In this document: positions 35,486 through 44,145 of the stretch, in pieces
How the letters are laid out: every line of letters begins with the position of its first letter
Position numbering within the stretch: the stretch's first letter is position 1
From: Rhizobium sp. C1
Lineage (GTDB): Bacteria; Pseudomonadota; Alphaproteobacteria; Rhizobiales; Rhizobiaceae
Assembly (NCBI RefSeq): GCF_021026335.1
Contig: NZ_JAJNCY010000002.1
Location: forward strand, 310,001 to 374,000
Length of the DNA stretch: 64,000 nucleotides
Direction of reading: 5' to 3'
Notes under the pieces: model-generated
The model's input: the letters and a program-made list of their open reading frames with translations, nothing else
Told to the model about the DNA's origin: nothing
The model's database searches: none
Translations under genes and position numbers: made by a program

Positions 35486-36991
35486 TCAATGCTCTTCGTA
35501 TTGCAGGAAGCTCGGATCGGCGAGATCGGTAAAGCGGGTATATTCCGACTGGAAGGCGAGCTTGACGGTGCCGGTCGGCCCGTGACGCTGCTTGGCGATG
35601 ATGACGTCGGCCGTGCCCTTGACCTTGTCCATCAGCGCTTCCCATTCCGGATATTTGGGGTCCGCCATGTCGCGCGGCTCCTGGTTCTTCACGTAATATT
35701 CTTCGCGGAACACGAAGAGCACCACGTCGGCGTCCTGCTCGATCGAGCCCGATTCGCGAAGGTCGGAGAGCTGCGGACGTTTGTCGTCGCGGCTTTCCAC
35801 CTGACGGGAGAGCTGGGAGAGCGCGATGATCGGAACATTGAGTTCCTTGCCGAGCGCCTTGAGGCCGGTAGTGATTTCGGTGATTTCCTGCACACGGTTC
35901 TCGCCCGACTTCTTGGCGCCCGTCATGAGCTGAATGTAGTCGACCACCAGAACATCGAGCCCGCGCTGGCGCTTCAGGCGCCGGGCGCGTGCAGCCAACT
36001 GCGCAATCGAGATACCACCGGTCTGGTCGATGAAGAGCGGAACCTTCTGCATCATCTGGGAGCAGGCGACCAGCTTTTCGAAATCGGCTTCCGTGATGTC
36101 ACCGCGGCGGATCTTCGAGGACGAGACTTCGGTCTGCTCGGAGATGATACGGGTGGCGAGCTGTTCGGCCGACATTTCGAGCGAATAGAAGCCGACGACG
36201 CCGCCATTCTTGGCCTTGAACGACCCGTCGGGCAGAACTTCCGGCTCGTAGGCGGCAGCAATGTTATAGGCGATGTTGGTGGCAAGCGAGGTCTTGCCCA
36301 TGCCCGGACGCCCTGCAAGCACGATCAAGTCCGAGCGCTGCAAGCCGCCCATCTTGCTGTCCAGCGACATGATGCCAGTCGAGATGCCGGACAGATGGCC
36401 GTCGCGCTCGAAGGCCGCCCCCGCCATGTCGATGGCGAGTGCCACTGCGTCGTTGAACGACTGGAAGCCGCCGTCATAGCGGCCGGTTTCAGCCAGCTCG
36501 AACAGGCGGCGTTCGGTGTCCTCGATCTGCTTTTGAGGCGGCATGTCGAGTGGCGCGTCATAGGCCACGTTGACGATTTCCTCGCCGATGCCGATCAGCG
36601 AACGGCGCAGCGCCAGATCGTAGATCGCCCGGCCATAGTCCTCGGCATTGATGATCGACACGGCCTCGACGGCGAGGCGCGCCACATATTGCGAGACCGT
36701 CATGTCGCCGACGCGATCGTCAGCGGAAAGGAAGGTCTTGATGGTGACGGGGTTGGCCGTCTTGCCCATGCGGATGATGTCGCCCGCCACTTCGAAGATG
36801 CGGCGGTGCAGGGCTTCATAGAAATGCGCGGGCTTCAGAAAGTCCGAAACGCGATAGAAGGCATCGTTGTTGACGAGAATGGCGCCCAGCAGCGCCTGCT
36901 CGGCCTCCACGTTGTTCGGGGCCTCTCGGTACTGCGGCTCGCCCGGTTTGACCATTTCCAGCTTGCGCGCGGCTTCGTTCATCGTCGGCAT
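35486..36991 (-). CDS. dnaB: Replicative DNA helicase
   Basis: Hexameric 5'-3' helicase that unwinds the replication fork and interacts with DnaG. The 501-residue protein has the N-terminal DnaB domain (PNNVEAEQALLGAILV), linker helix, and RecA-like C domain with Walker A AGRPGMGKTS (about 226-235), FFSLEMS-like FYSLEMSAEQLA, Walker B LDVLVVDYIQLM, and SQLSRQVESRDDKRPQLSDLRESG with the arginine finger region. No intein. The ATG at 36991 is taken, though the one at 36982 is possible. A -10-like TATAAT lies 57 bases upstream. Confidence 0.97.
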   Translation of the reverse strand: MPTMNEAARKLEMVKPGEPQYREAPNNVEAEQALLGAILVNNDAFYRVSDFLKPAHFYEALHRRIFEVAGDIIRMGKTANPVTIKTFLSADDRVGDMTVSQYVARLAVEAVSIINAEDYGRAIYDLALRRSLIGIGEEIVNVAYDAPLDMPPQKQIEDTERRLFELAETGRYDGGFQSFNDAVALAIDMAGAAFERDGHLSGISTGIMSLDSKMGGLQRSDLIVLAGRPGMGKTSLATNIAYNIAAAYEPEVLPDGSFKAKNGGVVGFYSLEMSAEQLATRIISEQTEVSSSKIRRGDITEADFEKLVACSQMMQKVPLFIDQTGGISIAQLAARARRLKRQRGLDVLVVDYIQLMTGAKKSGENRVQEITEITTGLKALGKELNVPIIALSQLSRQVESRDDKRPQLSDLRESGSIEQDADVVLFVFREEYYVKNQEPRDMADPKYPEWEALMDKVKGTADVIIAKQRHGPTGTVKLAFQSEYTRFTDLADPSFLQYEEH

Positions 36992-37048
36992 CCAATATCT
37001 GTCATGCGGAATCTTTATCTCTTACGCCGAGTTTCCGGCAGAGTCGCG

Positions 37049-37054
37049 ATTATA
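37049..37054 (-). promoter_or_regulatory. Possible dnaB promoter -10 element
   Basis: A perfect TATAAT on the minus strand 57 bases before the dnaB ATG. The best -35 candidate at 18 bases (TTCGCG) is poor, so this is a suggestion only. Confidence 0.35.
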
Positions 37055-37280
37055 GTTGTTTCCCACAGCTCCCGCGAACTGGGGTGGAAAAAACCAGAAT
37101 TCGCATTGACTGTGTCGGCAGGGGCGCGTGTGGGCCATCGCTTATGCCGGATTGTTGTGAAAAATGAAGCCTGCAAGGATATATTTCAGCTTTCAGGAAT
37201 AATTCGCGGCCCCATCCACGACGGAGTATTAACAAGTTTCCTCCAGTCTGGACCTCACGTCGTCATGACGAGGAACCAAT

Positions 37281-38426
37281 GTGCGTCCAAGGGGTTTGCC
37301 GGTGCCGTTGAGAGAGACGGATGAGGTCTTCAAGATTCTGGTGTCGCAGCTTGCTTACACCCTTATGCCGACAACGGTGATGGGTCTGACCATCGCCGGG
37401 ATCGGGCTGTTTGCCTATGACAGTCTCGGCGGCGCCGGCTTTCTTCTCGCCGTGGCGCTTGGCAGCGTCGCCTCCATCGCGAAGATCCTTCTGATGGCGG
37501 CCCATCGGCGCTTCAATACAATCGGGCGTGCGACGGTAGAGCAGGCGGCCCGATGGGAGCTGGCCCATGGGCTGATGACTTTCGTTGTCGCAGCCTCCGT
37601 GGGATGGCTCGCCTCGGCGATATTTCTCCATCGCGACACCTCCGTGCAAATGCTCGGGACCGGCCTGCTCTTCGGATATTGCGCGGGCGTGTCGAGCCGC
37701 ATTGCGATTCGGCCCTATCTTGCCGCCGCCGCCATCATGATTGCGTCCGCTCCGGCAATTGTCTGCACGGCGCTCGGAGGCGATGTGGCACACTGGCTGC
37801 TCACGATCTTGTTTCTGATGTTCCTGGGCGCTGCCATGCAGAGCATCTGGCACGCCTACCATCTTTCGATCCGGCAGATTTCCATGCGGCTGGAGATGGA
37901 GCGTCAGGCGCGCCATGACCCTTTGACGGGGCTTCGCAACCGTGTCGCACTGGCGGAGGCCTTCCTGGCTCTCCCGCGCAGGGAGGAGATGCTGACCTGT
38001 CTCCAATGCTTCGATCTCGACGGTTTCAAGACGGTCAACGATCGCTTTGGCCATGTCGCCGGAGATGAGCTGCTGGCTGCGATCGGCGGGCGGCTGCAAG
38101 AATTGCAAAGTCCGGAGGTCATCGCCGTTCGCATGGGCGGGGACGAGTTCGTGGTGCTGCAGCTTTCTATCAAGAGCCCGGAGGAAGCGGAAACGCTTGC
38201 CGCTCGCATCCTGAACACGCTGCGAATGCCCTACCTGATATCCGGCAAGCCGATCACGGTCGGCGTCAGCCTCGGCTACACGATCGAGAGGTCCACCAAG
38301 GCCGATCTCAGTACGATGATACGGCTTGCCGATGCCGCCTCCTATCGTGTGAAGCGTCAGGGCGGAGGCGTCGACAGGGAGTTGCCTGCGACGCTGGATC
38401 TGAAAGCGGTTTCTTCGGCTGCATAG
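37281..38426 (+). CDS. Membrane diguanylate cyclase (GGDEF)
   Basis: A 381-residue protein expected to make c-di-GMP. Residues about 15-190 hold some six membrane helices (MPTTVMGLTIAGIGLFAYD; FLLAVALGSVASIAKILLM; ELAHGLMTFVVAASVGWLAS; LLTILFLMFLGAAMQSIW), probably a sensor. The GGDEF domain (about 215-365) has HDPLTGLRNRVAL, FDLDGFKTVNDRFGH and an intact MGGDEF at 286-290. The RxxD inhibitory site normally just before GGDEF is absent, so product inhibition may be lacking. GTG start at 37281 with AGGA upstream. There is no EAL partner domain, and it stands alone between dnaB and a palindromic repeat. Confidence 0.87.
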   Translation: MRPRGLPVPLRETDEVFKILVSQLAYTLMPTTVMGLTIAGIGLFAYDSLGGAGFLLAVALGSVASIAKILLMAAHRRFNTIGRATVEQAARWELAHGLMTFVVAASVGWLASAIFLHRDTSVQMLGTGLLFGYCAGVSSRIAIRPYLAAAAIMIASAPAIVCTALGGDVAHWLLTILFLMFLGAAMQSIWHAYHLSIRQISMRLEMERQARHDPLTGLRNRVALAEAFLALPRREEMLTCLQCFDLDGFKTVNDRFGHVAGDELLAAIGGRLQELQSPEVIAVRMGGDEFVVLQLSIKSPEEAETLAARILNTLRMPYLISGKPITVGVSLGYTIERSTKADLSTMIRLADAASYRVKRQGGGVDRELPATLDLKAVSSAA

Positions 38427-38459
38427 ACTGGCGACGCCCACGGCTGCGCGTTTCGCAGA

Positions 38460-38565
38460 CTAGAGCGTTTCACCATCTGATGGAAACGCTGAAACACTCT
38501 ATCTCTTTGTTTTCACGCATTTCCGGACGGAAAACCGCTACGCACTTTTCCTGGAAACGCTCTAG
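38460..38565. repeat. 106-bp palindromic element with 12-bp terminal inverted repeats
   Basis: ctagagcgtttc at 38460-38471 and gaaacgctctag at 38554-38565 are perfect 12-bp inverted repeats. Inside are a second gaaacgct (38483-38490), catctgatg, and a small palindrome around tttccggacggaaaa. No ORF inside. This form is familiar to me as a dispersed intergenic repeat in Rhizobiaceae; I cannot count copies here, and it is the only one of its type I see in the window. Its right end contains the stop codon (38562-38564) of the convergent EamA gene. Confidence 0.75.
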
Positions 38566-39491
38566 GGAACAGCCAGCTCGACACGCCGCTCGCGGCCGAA
38601 CACATAGACCGCCATGGCGACGCCGAGAACCTGCAGCGCTGCGCCCAGACCCTCGGGAACTGTCGGCAGGCGCCCCTCATAGATCAGACCGAAGGCCACG
38701 CCGAAGACGGTTTCGGCGATGATCAGCTGCGAGGTGAGCGACAGCGGCAGATGCTTGGCGGCATAGACCCAGCACCAGGTGGCGAGCCACGAGGCGGCAA
38801 GCCCCATCGAGATCGACCACGTTGCAAAGTTGACGATCTCGCCGGTCGTCGCGGTGGCAAAAAGGCCGTAGGAGACCGTCGGCAGGAGCAGGAGACTGGA
38901 GAGCGCCGAGCCGACGCCCTGCATGCCCGTCCAGTGCAGTGCGTCCGGCGCATCCGCGCGGCGCATGATCGTCGCATTGCCGATGCCGTAGCTGATCCAG
39001 ACGACAAGCGCGGCCGTGGCCCAGAGTGCGCCGCGGATGAGGGAGGAGGAGCCCGCGACATCGAGATGCGAGAGCGTCGAGACATTGGCGACGATGAGGC
39101 CGACGACGATGAGACCGAGCGGCAGGGCGAGCGCGCGCCAGGGCAGGGCGTTTTCACGGACATTGGCGATGACGGGCAGAAGAACCGGCATGAGACCCGT
39201 GATCAGCGGCGGGATGACCGCGCCTGCATCGTTGACTGCGAAAGAGACGAGCAGGAAATAGCCGGCATAGCCGACGCTGCCGAGAACGATTCCGGCCATC
39301 CACAGCCGGAGCGGAGCGCCCCGCGGCCGGAAACGGGGATTGAGCATCAGGAGAATGCAGGTCAGGCCGAAAACACCATAGCGCGCGGCTGCTAAATCGA
39401 AGGCCGAAAAGGGCATCACGGCCCGAGGCGCAACGAAGGTGAGACCCCAAAGGGCACAGGTTGTCAGGCCCGCGAGAATGCCGAGATACAT
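38562..39491 (-). CDS. EamA-family (DMT) transporter
   Basis: A 309-residue inner-membrane permease with ten likely helices: YLGILAGLTTCALWGLTFVAP at the start, DAGAVIPPLITGLMPVLLPV, and LTSQLIIAETVFGVAFGLIYEGRLP near the end. Substrate unknown. The ATG at 39491 begins directly at helix 1; a TTG at 39524 would add a polar leader. The TAG stop lies inside the terminal inverted repeat of a palindromic element, so the last residues (after about GRERRVELAVP) may have been set by its insertion. It is divergent from the PACE gene. Confidence 0.83.
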   Translation of the reverse strand: MYLGILAGLTTCALWGLTFVAPRAVMPFSAFDLAAARYGVFGLTCILLMLNPRFRPRGAPLRLWMAGIVLGSVGYAGYFLLVSFAVNDAGAVIPPLITGLMPVLLPVIANVRENALPWRALALPLGLIVVGLIVANVSTLSHLDVAGSSSLIRGALWATAALVVWISYGIGNATIMRRADAPDALHWTGMQGVGSALSSLLLLPTVSYGLFATATTGEIVNFATWSISMGLAASWLATWCWVYAAKHLPLSLTSQLIIAETVFGVAFGLIYEGRLPTVPEGLGAALQVLGVAMAVYVFGRERRVELAVP

Positions 39492-39674
39492 GATGGCAAC
39501 ACCGGAAGATGGAGGGCGGCGCAAAGGCCAGACTGGAAGACGATCTATAAGGTCGTTCTGCCTTGATTGCTATTCCATTTGCGGCGCGGGCAGAAATTCC
39601 ATGCAGGCACCTTTTCCTCCCGAGGCAGGTTCATATAAAGAGGGCGGATTGCAAGAGCGGAACGGGATAGAGCT

Positions 39675-40094
39675 ATGACGCCGAGGGTCAGACGTGTGGT
39701 CTATGTCGCGTCTTACGAATTCATCGCCATTCTGATGGTTGGCGTCAGCCTGGCTGTTCTGCTCGGCGAGCCGCTCCTGGATACGGGCAGCTTTGCCGTT
39801 CTCACCTCGTTGATCGCGGTCGGCTGGAATTATGTCTACACAGTCGGTTTCGAATGGTGGGAAGCGCGCCAGACGGTCAAGGGCCGCTCCACGCGCCGCC
39901 GCGTCGCCCACGCGGCCGGCTTCGAAATCGGGCTCATGGTGCTTCTTGCTCCCTTCATGAGCTGGTGGCTCTCCATTCCGCTGGCTGAGGCGCTTGTCTA
40001 CGAGATCTCCTTCGCGCTCTTTTTTGTCTGCTACACCTATCTCTTCAATCTCGCCTTCGACAAGATTTTCGGACTGCCGCAGTCGGCGCAGTAA
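39675..40094 (+). CDS. PACE-family small efflux transporter
   Basis: A 139-residue four-helix membrane protein made of two bacterial transmembrane pair (BTP) repeats: RRVVYVASYEFIAILMVGVSLAVLLGEP and RRRVAHAAGFEIGLMVLLAPFMSWWL, each with the charged residue (Glu in YEF and FEI) in the first helix that PACE pumps need. The W-N-Y/ D-K pair regions VGWNYVYTVGFEWWEAR and YTYLFNLAFDKIFG also match. PACE relatives expel chlorhexidine, acriflavine or polyamines; the natural substrate here is unknown. Confidence 0.88.
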   Translation: MTPRVRRVVYVASYEFIAILMVGVSLAVLLGEPLLDTGSFAVLTSLIAVGWNYVYTVGFEWWEARQTVKGRSTRRRVAHAAGFEIGLMVLLAPFMSWWLSIPLAEALVYEISFALFFVCYTYLFNLAFDKIFGLPQSAQ

Positions 40095-40397
40095 GACCTC
40101 GTCTCTCCGCCACATTTCGATCCGCGCTGGTGTCGCATCCGCGATCCAATCCGGGCCCCGCGCAGCCATCTGCCGCGCCCCGGCTTGATCGCGATCAACT
40201 CCCTCTCGTCTATATCTGCGACTATCGACAGTGTCTGCGGTGACACTCCCGTTGCGCGTCGTCGGCCTGGTGGCGACTGGCCTGACGTGTTCGGGCCGCT
40301 CGGTGCAGACGAATGAAGAACAACGCCTTCAAAGTCTTGAGGCGGTTCCCGGCGCTCGCCCGGGTGCGCCGCCACGAGTGAACAAGGAACGACTCCC
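40095..40397. other. Non-coding interval before the aldehyde dehydrogenase gene
   Basis: 303 bases. No ORF, tRNA or clear promoter is recognised. AAGGA (40386-40390) lies 7 bases before the ATG at 40398. Confidence 0.4.
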
Positions 40398-41789
40398 ATG
40401 GCCTATGCCACAACAAATCCCTACACGGGCGAACTGCTCAAGACCTTCCCCAATGCCACCGACGCCGAAGTCGTCGCGGCGATTGATCAGGCGCATGCGG
40501 CCTTCCTGAAATGGCGGCTTCTGCCCGTCGCCGAGCGCGCGAAGATCATGCATGCCGCCGCAAATATCCTTCGTCGGGACATCGACGAATACGCCCGTTT
40601 CCTGACGCTCGAGATGGGCAAGCTTCTCTCGGAAGCCAGGGCTGAAGTCACGCTTTCCGCCGACATCTTCGACTATTACTATCGCCATGCGGAGCGCCTG
40701 CTGGAGCTGGAGAAACTGCCCGTTGCCAGCCCCGATGAGGGCGAGGCCATGCTGGTCTGCGAACCGCTCGGTGTGTTGCTTGCGATCGAACCGTGGAACT
40801 TTCCCTATTACCAGATCGCCCGTATCATCGCGCCGCAGCTTTGCGCAGGCAACACGATGCTGCTGAAGCATGCGTCGAACGTCCCGCAATCGGCCGCCAT
40901 GTTCGAACGGTTGATGGCGGAAGCAGGTTTGCCGCAGGGTGGCTTCAGGAACCTCTATGCAACCCGCTCGCAGGTCGAGCTGATCATCAACGATCCGCGG
41001 GTCCATGGCGTGGCACTCACCGGCTCCGAAGGCGCGGGCGCAACGGTGGCCTCCGCTGCTGGCAACGCGTTGAAGAAATCTACCATGGAACTCGGCGGCG
41101 CCGATGCCTTCGTCGTCCTCAACGATGCGGATCTGGAAAAGACGGTGAAATGGGCCGTCTTCGGTCGCCACTGGAATGGCGGTCAGGTCTGCGTTTCTTC
41201 GAAGCGCATGATCATCGAGGAGGGGATCTATGACCGCTTCCTTGATCGCTACAAGCAGGGCGTTGCAGCCCTGCGGGCCGGTGATCCCTTCGATCCCTCG
41301 ACGACGCTTGCCCCGCTCTCCTCGCAAGGGGCCGCCGATGAGGTGAAGGACAAGATCCGCCAGGCGGTCGAATTCGGCGCAACCGCCACCGAGGTTGGCC
41401 CGCCGGTGCCGAACCAGGGCGCCTTTGTGCAACCGACGATCCTGACCGATATCGGCAAGGACAATCCGGCGCGCTACTGGGAGTTCTTCGGGCCGGTCTC
41501 CATGCTCTTCCGCGCTCGCAACGAAGACGAGGCCATCGAGATCGCCAACGACTCGCCCTTCGGTCTCGGCGGTTCGGTCTTCACCAGCGACGTGAAGCGC
41601 GGTGCGGCGGTCGCCAGCCGCATTTCCACCGGCATGGTCTTCGTCAACCATCCGACCATGGTGAAGGCTGATTTGCCCTTCGGCGGCATTCGCCGGTCCG
41701 GCTATGGCCGCGAACTGATCGGCCTCGGCATCAAGGAATTCGTCAATCACAAGCTGGTCTGCGTCGTCGATATCGACGCGCCGTTCTGA
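40398..41789 (+). CDS. NAD(P)-dependent succinate-semialdehyde-type aldehyde dehydrogenase
   Basis: A 463-residue enzyme oxidising succinate semialdehyde or similar aldehydes to acids. Seen: EPWNFPYYQIAR, the cofactor helix LTGSEGAGATVAS, catalytic Glu in MELGGADAFVV, catalytic Cys in NGGQVCVSSKR, FFGPVSMLF, and the end FGGIRRSGYGREL. The length (about 460, not 480) and the LGGADAF segment fit the E. coli Sad/YneI group more than GabD. Single gene, ended by a terminator shared with cfa. A GABA-pathway role is possible, but no gabT or gabD is near. Confidence 0.87.
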   Translation: MAYATTNPYTGELLKTFPNATDAEVVAAIDQAHAAFLKWRLLPVAERAKIMHAAANILRRDIDEYARFLTLEMGKLLSEARAEVTLSADIFDYYYRHAERLLELEKLPVASPDEGEAMLVCEPLGVLLAIEPWNFPYYQIARIIAPQLCAGNTMLLKHASNVPQSAAMFERLMAEAGLPQGGFRNLYATRSQVELIINDPRVHGVALTGSEGAGATVASAAGNALKKSTMELGGADAFVVLNDADLEKTVKWAVFGRHWNGGQVCVSSKRMIIEEGIYDRFLDRYKQGVAALRAGDPFDPSTTLAPLSSQGAADEVKDKIRQAVEFGATATEVGPPVPNQGAFVQPTILTDIGKDNPARYWEFFGPVSMLFRARNEDEAIEIANDSPFGLGGSVFTSDVKRGAAVASRISTGMVFVNHPTMVKADLPFGGIRRSGYGRELIGLGIKEFVNHKLVCVVDIDAPF

Positions 41790-41810
41790 AGCGAATACCT
41801 TCTTGAAACT

Positions 41811-41834
41811 AAAGGAGGCCGCGAGGCCTCCTTT
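41811..41834. terminator. Bidirectional terminator between the aldehyde dehydrogenase and cfa genes
   Basis: Perfect 10-bp stem aaaggaggcc (41811-41820) with ggcctccttt (41825-41834), 4-base loop. The A/T ends of the stem give a T-run in both directions, fitting two convergent genes ending at 41789 and 41858. Confidence 0.85.
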
Positions 41835-41857
41835 CAAATTGAATGCGTCGCCGAAGT

Positions 41858-43114
41858 TTACTCCGCCGCCAGCTTCATGTCCGAGTGCTCCGATGCGATC
41901 AGGGCCCGTTCGGTGTCCATCATATAGTCTCGGATCATCGGCAGCGCGTCACGCTGCTTGACCAGCTGGAACTGGAAGACATTGAGGTCGAGGAAGCGGA
42001 ATGCGGCCTCTGAGGAGGCGAGATAGAATTCCCACATGCGGCAGAATTCCTCGTCATAGAGCCTTGCCGCCTCGTTCCAGTGGCTCAGAAAACGCGCGCG
42101 CCAGTGCTTCAGCGTTTCGGCATAGTGATAGCGCAGGATTTCGACATCGGCCAGCATCAGGCCCGAACGCTCGATGGCCGGCAGAACTTCCGACATCGAG
42201 GGAATATAGCCACCGGGGAAGATATATTTCTCGATGAACGGGTTCGTCGGCGACGGCGGTGAGGCCTGACCGATCGTGTGCATCAGCATGACGCCGTCGT
42301 CGGCAAGCAGCATCGCCGCCTTCTCGAAATATTCGTTGAAGTTCTTCTTGCCCACATGCTCGAACATGCCGACTGAGACGATGCGGTCGAATTTCTGATC
42401 GAGATGGCGATAGTCTTTCAGCAGAAACTCGGCTCGGCCCGAGAGCCCGTTGGCGACGGCCCGCTTGTTGGCAATGGCCAGCTGCTCGTCCGAGAGCGTC
42501 ACGCCGGTCACCTTTGCACCGAAGGTGCTGGCGAGATAAAGCCCCATCCCGCCCCAGCCGCAGCCGATATCCAGCGTGGTCAGATCAGGGCGGTTGAAAT
42601 TGAGCTTGGCGGCGATGTGACGCTTCTTCGCGAACTGAGCCTCCTCCAGCGTCGTGTCTGGCGTCGGGAAATAGGCGCAGGAATACTGCCGGTCGTCGTC
42701 CAGGAAGAGATCGTAGAGCGCGCCGGAGAGGTCGTAATGATGCTGCACATTGCGCCGCGCCCGCATGAAATTGTTGCCGCGGCTGACGAGATGCCCGAAA
42801 TTGCGCATGGAAAGCGCAAGCTTCGCAAACGAGTTCTTCGTCTCGACGCTGCCTGGCATGTTGGAGAGCGTCACCTTCAGAAAGTCGTAGATCGTGCCCT
42901 CGAGCATTTTCAGCGAGCCCTGCATGTAGCACTCGCCGAGCCTCAGCGCCGGGTCGAGCAGCAGGAGGTTTTCTGTGGCGGCATCGGTCAGGTGCGCGTG
43001 GACCGGCGCGCCGGTTCCGTCGCCATAACGATAAGTCTTCCCGTCCGACGCCGTGATGGAAAGATTGCCCTTGAGAATGGATCGGGAAAGAAATCTGTCG
43101 AGAAATCGGTACAT
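41858..43114 (-). CDS. cfa: Cyclopropane-fatty-acyl-phospholipid synthase
   Basis: Adds a methylene bridge from S-adenosylmethionine to unsaturated acyl chains of membrane phospholipids, typical of stationary phase and acid stress. The 418-residue protein has an N-terminal lipid-binding domain and a methyltransferase domain with LDIGCGWGGMGLYLA (SAM site), VTLSDEQL, SVGMFEHVGKKNFNEYF and HTIGQ. GGAGAGG precedes the ATG at 43114; the upstream ATG at 43192 is less supported. Stand-alone gene with its own upstream region, convergent with the aldehyde dehydrogenase. Confidence 0.93.
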   Translation of the reverse strand: MYRFLDRFLSRSILKGNLSITASDGKTYRYGDGTGAPVHAHLTDAATENLLLLDPALRLGECYMQGSLKMLEGTIYDFLKVTLSNMPGSVETKNSFAKLALSMRNFGHLVSRGNNFMRARRNVQHHYDLSGALYDLFLDDDRQYSCAYFPTPDTTLEEAQFAKKRHIAAKLNFNRPDLTTLDIGCGWGGMGLYLASTFGAKVTGVTLSDEQLAIANKRAVANGLSGRAEFLLKDYRHLDQKFDRIVSVGMFEHVGKKNFNEYFEKAAMLLADDGVMLMHTIGQASPPSPTNPFIEKYIFPGGYIPSMSEVLPAIERSGLMLADVEILRYHYAETLKHWRARFLSHWNEAARLYDEEFCRMWEFYLASSEAAFRFLDLNVFQFQLVKQRDALPMIRDYMMDTERALIASEHSDMKLAAE

Positions 43115-43500
43115 GCTTGCCTCTCCGCGCGGTAGCGGGTCGGCGAAGGCGAATGGCTGTTTCGCCGCAATCCCGCTCAGAAAACCATACACCCTAGCTC
43201 AGCGGTCGTTGAAAGAGACCGCCATACCGGCTCGCGTAGGTCCATCCTTTTGCAACGGGCTCGGCCGTTGTAGCGCCTGAGGGGAGTTGTCTGCCGGGCG
43301 GCAGACGCCTGACCGAAGAGCGGGGGAAGCTCTCACCAGCGCGGATCAGAAAACGCAATCCAAATAGTCACCGGTATTAATAGTAAGGATTACAAACTTT
43401 CCGACGCGAATCAATGGATTTCTGAACAAGTGATGAAATTCGCGCCTGCCTCCTTCCGCTGCCTTCAAGGCATGCGGTCGGGCGGCTTCCAAACGCAGAA
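43115..43500. other. Non-coding interval between cfa and the rplI terminator
   Basis: About 386 bases that should hold the cfa promoter (minus strand). I see small repeats such as tgccgggcggcaga near 43291-43304 and an AT-rich patch at about 43375-43440, but no clear promoter, RNA or ORF. Confidence 0.35.
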
Positions 43501-43526
43501 AGGCCCGGGTGGTTCCACCCGGGCCT
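43501..43526 (-). terminator. Terminator of the rpsF-rplI operon
   Basis: Perfect 12-bp GC-rich inverted repeat (43501-43512 with 43515-43526) starting 25 bases after the rplI stop; on the minus strand it runs into TTTCTGC. The T-run is short but the stem is very strong. Confidence 0.8.
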
Positions 43527-43550
43527 CGCAAAAACTGACTGTGAAAACGA

Positions 43551-44132
43551 TTATGCGTTTTCGTCTTCGTCTTCGTATTCAGCTTCCGGGTTGAAGAAGT
43601 CTTCCGGACGCAGCGCGTCTTCGTCAACGCCGTAGATGGCTTCAGCCGAGGTGAGGTCTTCACCCTTGGCCTGACGCTCGGCTTCTTCAGCCGAACGGGC
43701 AACGTTCAGCTCGATGGATGCGGTGACTTCCGCATGCAGGTGCAGTTCGACCTTGTGCAGGCCGATGGCCTTGATCGGGTTGTTGAGTTCAACCTGGTTG
43801 CGGGCGATCGTGAAGCCTTCGTTGCCGAGGATTTCAACGATGTCGCGAGCTGCGACCGAGCCGTACATCTGGCCGGTTTCGCCAGCCGAACGGACGACGA
43901 TGAAGGACTTGCCATCGATCTGCTCGGCAACCTTCTGGGCTTCCGACTTGCGCTCGAGGTTACGAGCTTCGAGCGTTGCACGCTCGGCTTCGAAACGGGC
44001 CTTGTTGGCAGCGTTGGCGCGCAGCGCCTTGCCGAGCGGCAGCAGGTAGTTACGGGCATAGCCGTCGCGAACCTTGACGGTCTCGCCCATCTGGCCGAGC
44101 TTGGTGATGCGTTCAAGAAGAATGACGTCCAT
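43551..44132 (-). CDS. rplI: 50S ribosomal protein L9
   Basis: Large-subunit protein binding 23S rRNA near the L1 stalk. The 193-residue sequence starts [32 protein letters not shown], the L9 N-terminal signature, followed by the long connecting helix and C domain ([25 protein letters not shown]). It is longer than E. coli L9 (149) owing to an acidic C-terminal tail ending [11 protein letters not shown], a feature I recall from rhizobial L9. Last gene of the operon. Confidence 0.98.
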   Translation of the reverse strand: MDVILLERITKLGQMGETVKVRDGYARNYLLPLGKALRANAANKARFEAERATLEARNLERKSEAQKVAEQIDGKSFIVVRSAGETGQMYGSVAARDIVEILGNEGFTIARNQVELNNPIKAIGLHKVELHLHAEVTASIELNVARSAEEAERQAKGEDLTSAEAIYGVDEDALRPEDFFNPEAEYEDEDENA

Positions 44133-44145
44133 CGTCTTATTCCTT

